A stretch of DNA of 6,075 bases from Candidatus Aenigmatarchaeota archaeon. Lineage in GTDB: Archaea > Aenigmatarchaeota > Aenigmatarchaeia > QMZP01. A model generated the notes under the pieces. It did not search any database. It had not been told where the DNA came from and was given only the letters and a program-made list of their open reading frames with translations. The stretch lies in NCBI GenBank assembly GCA_016198605.1, contig JACQIG010000034.1, positions 1 through 6,075 on the forward strand. Reading direction: 5' to 3'. Below, in pieces: positions 4,457-6,075 of this stretch. The position numbers and the translations under genes are program-made. How positions within the stretch are numbered: the first letter of the stretch is position 1; every line of letters begins with the position of its first letter.

Positions 4457-6075
4457 CAAGACATAGTGAACAATACAGCAGTGGAAATGACATTCAACGT
4501 TGTGGACAAAGCAACTGGCGAGCCCGTTACGGCTGCAGGCATATGCGTCTATTACTACAACAAGGCCCTGCTGGGATGCAGGGATGGCGGGGAGAACACG
4601 TTCCTGCTGGAGCCCGGGGACTATTTTGTTTCTGTAACATCTGAGGGTTATAATTCAGTTGAATTGCAGGGTTTCTCAATAAGGGAGACCACAGGACTCA
4701 GGATTGCGCTGGAGAAATCCACTACGGGAGCATACACCTGCAGGGACTACACAAACGAGGACAACTGCAGGGTTAAGGAATGCACCAGCACGGACGGCAC
4801 GATAACAAAAAGCGTTGACTGCCCTGAAACAGAACCAACATGCAGGGAATACAGGGATGACCATGGCTGCTACGTCAAGCAGTGCTATGACAGCTCCGGC
4901 GGCACGGTCTCAAAGGAAGTCAAGTGCGACTCCAGCGGGACAGGCACCTGCAAGACTTTCACAAACGAGGATGGCTGCTATGTTAAGGAGTGCACAGGCG
5001 CAGATGGCGCTGTCACGCGCTCTGTCAGCTGCCCAAGCAGCACTGGCACGTGCGAGGAATACAGGAACGCCGATGGCTGCACCGTGAGGGAATGCTATGA
5101 CAGTTCCGGCACCAAGGTTTCTAGGTCCATCACCTGCCCGGGCGCTACCACATGCAAGGCCTATGTCAACGAGGACCGCTGTTACGTAAAGGAATGCTAT
5201 GACCCCTCTGGCAACGTCGCCACGAGGGCAGTTGACTGCCCAAGCAGCACTGGCACGTGCGAGGAATACAGGAATGAGCAGGGCTGCTACGTGAAGGTGT
5301 GCAAGGCGGAGAACGGCACGTCAACAAGGTCAGTGGATTGCTCAGGAGGCTTCGCGTGCCCCGATCTGTACGGCCCGGTGTGCGGCGCTGACGGCAAGAC
5401 ATACACCAATGAATGTTTCGCCCGTGCTGCCAATGCGCGCATAGCCCATGACGGGCCGTGCGAGGGCACCAGCGAGCCGTCATGCAGGCAGGTGACCGAC
5501 GACAAGGGATATGTCCATTACTTATGCCCCACATCTGTCGCGTGCCCAGTCATAACTGATGATTTCTTTGAAAGGTGCAAACAGGCCGGGGGGGAGCCTG
5601 TGGTGAAGGAGGACGAGAACAGCTGCAGGACACCATACTGCGACTTCGGCGGCAAGGTTGTCCCGTTCCCCCGCATAACCCCATGGAAGGACCATCCTGT
5701 ATGCCCGACACCGGAGCATGTTGACGAGAGCCTCAGGAAATGCACAAATGCAGGCTTGGCTGCCGTAGTGGTTGTGGAGGGCTCATGCAAGCTTGCAAGG
5801 TGCATAGAGCCAGGGACAGGCGAGCCTGTCTGCAGGTCAATAACGGCAGAGCAGAAGGACAGGGTTGTCGCGGAATGCACCAACCGCGGGCTGAAGGCGG
5901 CAGACGGCATTGACAAGAACGGATGCCGCTTCCTGAGGTGCGCGGAGGACGAGCACATAAGCGAGATACCCGAGGAGGCTTATGTGAGGTGCAGGGAGCA
6001 GGGAGGCGAGATGGTGGTGAGGAAGGACGGCCAGGGGAGGATAGTCTATGCAAAATGCGTGCTGCCAGGCAACGA
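4391..6075 (+). CDS. Secreted cysteine-rich modular protein with Kazal domain (partial, 3' end beyond window)
   Basis: This frame is open from ATG 4391 to the right edge, giving 561 residues with no stop. Domains in order are: a signal peptide (1-22; hydrophobic core, APSALA then Q23); a beta-sandwich like carboxypeptidase-regulatory domains (about 31-110, with GEPVTAAGICV and LEPGDYFVSV); six tandem repeats with four cysteines each (116-317); a Kazal-type domain (323-357); and a second set of four-cysteine modules (about 379-561). I count 46 cysteines, strongly suggesting an extracellular, disulphide-bonded protein. The Kazal domain suggests serine-protease inhibition, but no target is visible. 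Codon use (AGG for arginine, many GGC and TGC) resembles the neighbouring housekeeping genes, so recent transfer is not indicated. It is transcribed divergently from the primase operon. Whether a membrane anchor follows cannot be seen. Confidence 0.9.
   Translation, partial: MRGFLVASFILVFILVAPSALAQDIVNNTAVEMTFNVVDKATGEPVTAAGICVYYYNKALLGCRDGGENTFLLEPGDYFVSVTSEGYNSVELQGFSIRETTGLRIALEKSTTGAYTCRDYTNEDNCRVKECTSTDGTITKSVDCPETEPTCREYRDDHGCYVKQCYDSSGGTVSKEVKCDSSGTGTCKTFTNEDGCYVKECTGADGAVTRSVSCPSSTGTCEEYRNADGCTVRECYDSSGTKVSRSITCPGATTCKAYVNEDRCYVKECYDPSGNVATRAVDCPSSTGTCEEYRNEQGCYVKVCKAENGTSTRSVDCSGGFACPDLYGPVCGADGKTYTNECFARAANARIAHDGPCEGTSEPSCRQVTDDKGYVHYLCPTSVACPVITDDFFERCKQAGGEPVVKEDENSCRTPYCDFGGKVVPFPRITPWKDHPVCPTPEHVDESLRKCTNAGLAAVVVVEGSCKLARCIEPGTGEPVCRSITAEQKDRVVAECTNRGLKAADGIDKNGCRFLRCAEDEHISEIPEEAYVRCREQGGEMVVRKDGQGRIVYAKCVLPGN
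5029..5067 (+). repeat. 39-base exact direct repeat, copy 1
   Basis: Bases 5029-5067 are identical to 5236-5274. The copies are 207 bases apart, exactly 69 codons or two protein repeat units. This copy spans the junction of repeat units 3 and 4 and encodes CPSSTGTCEEYR with the start of the next codons. Identity at synonymous positions points to recent duplication or gene conversion. Confidence 0.9.
5236..5274 (+). repeat. 39-base exact direct repeat, copy 2
   Basis: This is the second copy of the 39-base identity, at the junction of repeat units 5 and 6. The sequence diverges immediately after it (AACGCC in copy 1, AATGAG here), so the conserved block is sharply bounded. Confidence 0.9.
5357..5461 (+). 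other. Kazal-type protease inhibitor-like domain (residues 323-357)
   Basis: The segment shows the Kazal signature CPDLYGPVCGADGKTYTNEC followed by an alanine-rich helix and DGPC. Its cysteines are Cys323, 331, 342 and 357. The fifth Kazal cysteine, normally two or three residues after the fourth, is missing (CFARAAN). This four-cysteine form is common in prokaryotic Kazal domains; Cys317 could be the leftover first cysteine. By alignment to classical inhibitors the P1 residue would be Asp325, which is unusual and would fit a protease that cuts after acidic residues, if it inhibits at all. Confidence 0.85.
5525..6075 (+). repeat. Second family of four-cysteine modules (residues 379 to the window edge)
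   Basis: After the Kazal domain the protein switches to a longer module: a first cysteine, a helical segment ending in a second cysteine followed by a (A/R)G turn, a valine- or alanine-rich strand, then two cysteines four residues apart. Sets are Cys385/396/412/417, Cys438/451/466/471 and Cys481/496/512/517. A fourth, degenerate unit has Cys534 and Cys556 and runs towards the edge. The units align loosely, so they diverged much earlier than the first array. Confidence 0.65.

Larger units (their letters stand above)
4736..5341 (+). repeat. Six tandem four-cysteine repeats, alternating A-B pattern
   Basis: Six units of 34-36 residues follow one another. In each, the cysteines are spaced C-x8-C-x4-C-x12/13-C, with a core resembling GCYVKEC followed by a DG or SG turn and a (T/S)(K/R)SV-x-C end. 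First cysteines are at residues 117, 151, 187, 221, 255 and 290. Units 1, 3 and 5 carry NED before the second cysteine (TNED, TNED, VNED), while units 2, 4 and 6 carry EYR (REYR, EEYR, EEYR). The array therefore looks like three copies of a two-unit module of about 69 residues. I do not recognise the family. Confidence 0.88.

Noticed and set aside
4123..4644. Plus-strand frame of 173 codons across the primase start and the secreted-protein start
   Set aside because: It runs antisense to the primase and out of frame with the clear signal peptide at 4391. No supporting features are visible.
4736..5341. CRISPR-like array
   Set aside because: The roughly 105-base periodicity is coding, follows the reading frame, and has no short identical repeats separated by unique spacers.
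5166..6053. Several minus-strand frames opposite the cysteine-rich gene
   Set aside because: They are antisense shadows made of serine, proline, arginine and cysteine runs that mirror the repeat codons on the other strand.

Overview
The window looks archaeal. Five of the seven confident or near-confident genes belong to, or sit among, archaeal information-processing families: an archaeo-eukaryotic primase, a GINS replisome subunit, the proteasome alpha subunit and the SBDS ribosome-maturation factor. TATA-box-like elements sit about 24-35 bases ahead of the start codons, and the ribosome-binding site that is visible matches an archaeal 16S rRNA tail. The primase is a single chain that joins a PriS-type catalytic domain to a PriL-type iron-sulphur domain. 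That arrangement is known from reduced DPANN archaea such as Nanoarchaeum, so a DPANN-type organism is my best guess. The phylum cannot be fixed from this sequence.

Layout. Bases 1-480 are visibly AT-rich and hold a small membrane-anchored winged-helix-like gene (minus strand), possibly coupled to a secreted or membrane protein cut off by the left edge. From 550 to 4308 every gene is on the minus strand. In transcription order they are the fused primase (4308-2989), GINS (2986-2477), psmA (2417-1701), an unrecognised helical protein (1658-1260) and SBDS (1248-550). Primase and GINS form a tight replication pair. psmA, the orphan and SBDS each have their own TATA-like element, and SBDS's lies inside the last codons of the orphan. 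The exosome genes that often follow SBDS in archaea are absent here. An 82-base divergent promoter region (4309-4390) separates the primase operon from a plus-strand gene that runs off the right edge.

The right-hand gene (4391-6075, open at the end) is the most unusual object. It encodes a secreted, cysteine-rich modular protein with a signal peptide, a carboxypeptidase-regulatory-like beta domain, six tandem four-cysteine repeats in an alternating A-B pattern, a Kazal-type domain, and a second family of four-cysteine modules that continues past the edge. I count 46 cysteines in 561 residues. A surface or extracellular role, for example protease inhibition or cell-cell contact, is inference.

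Several start codons were reassigned using TATA-to-ATG spacing. The pattern suggests mostly leaderless or near-leaderless transcripts, with Shine-Dalgarno sequences kept for genes inside operons. No tRNA, rRNA, CRISPR array, insertion sequence or origin was seen. No gene-free stretch exceeds 300 bases.
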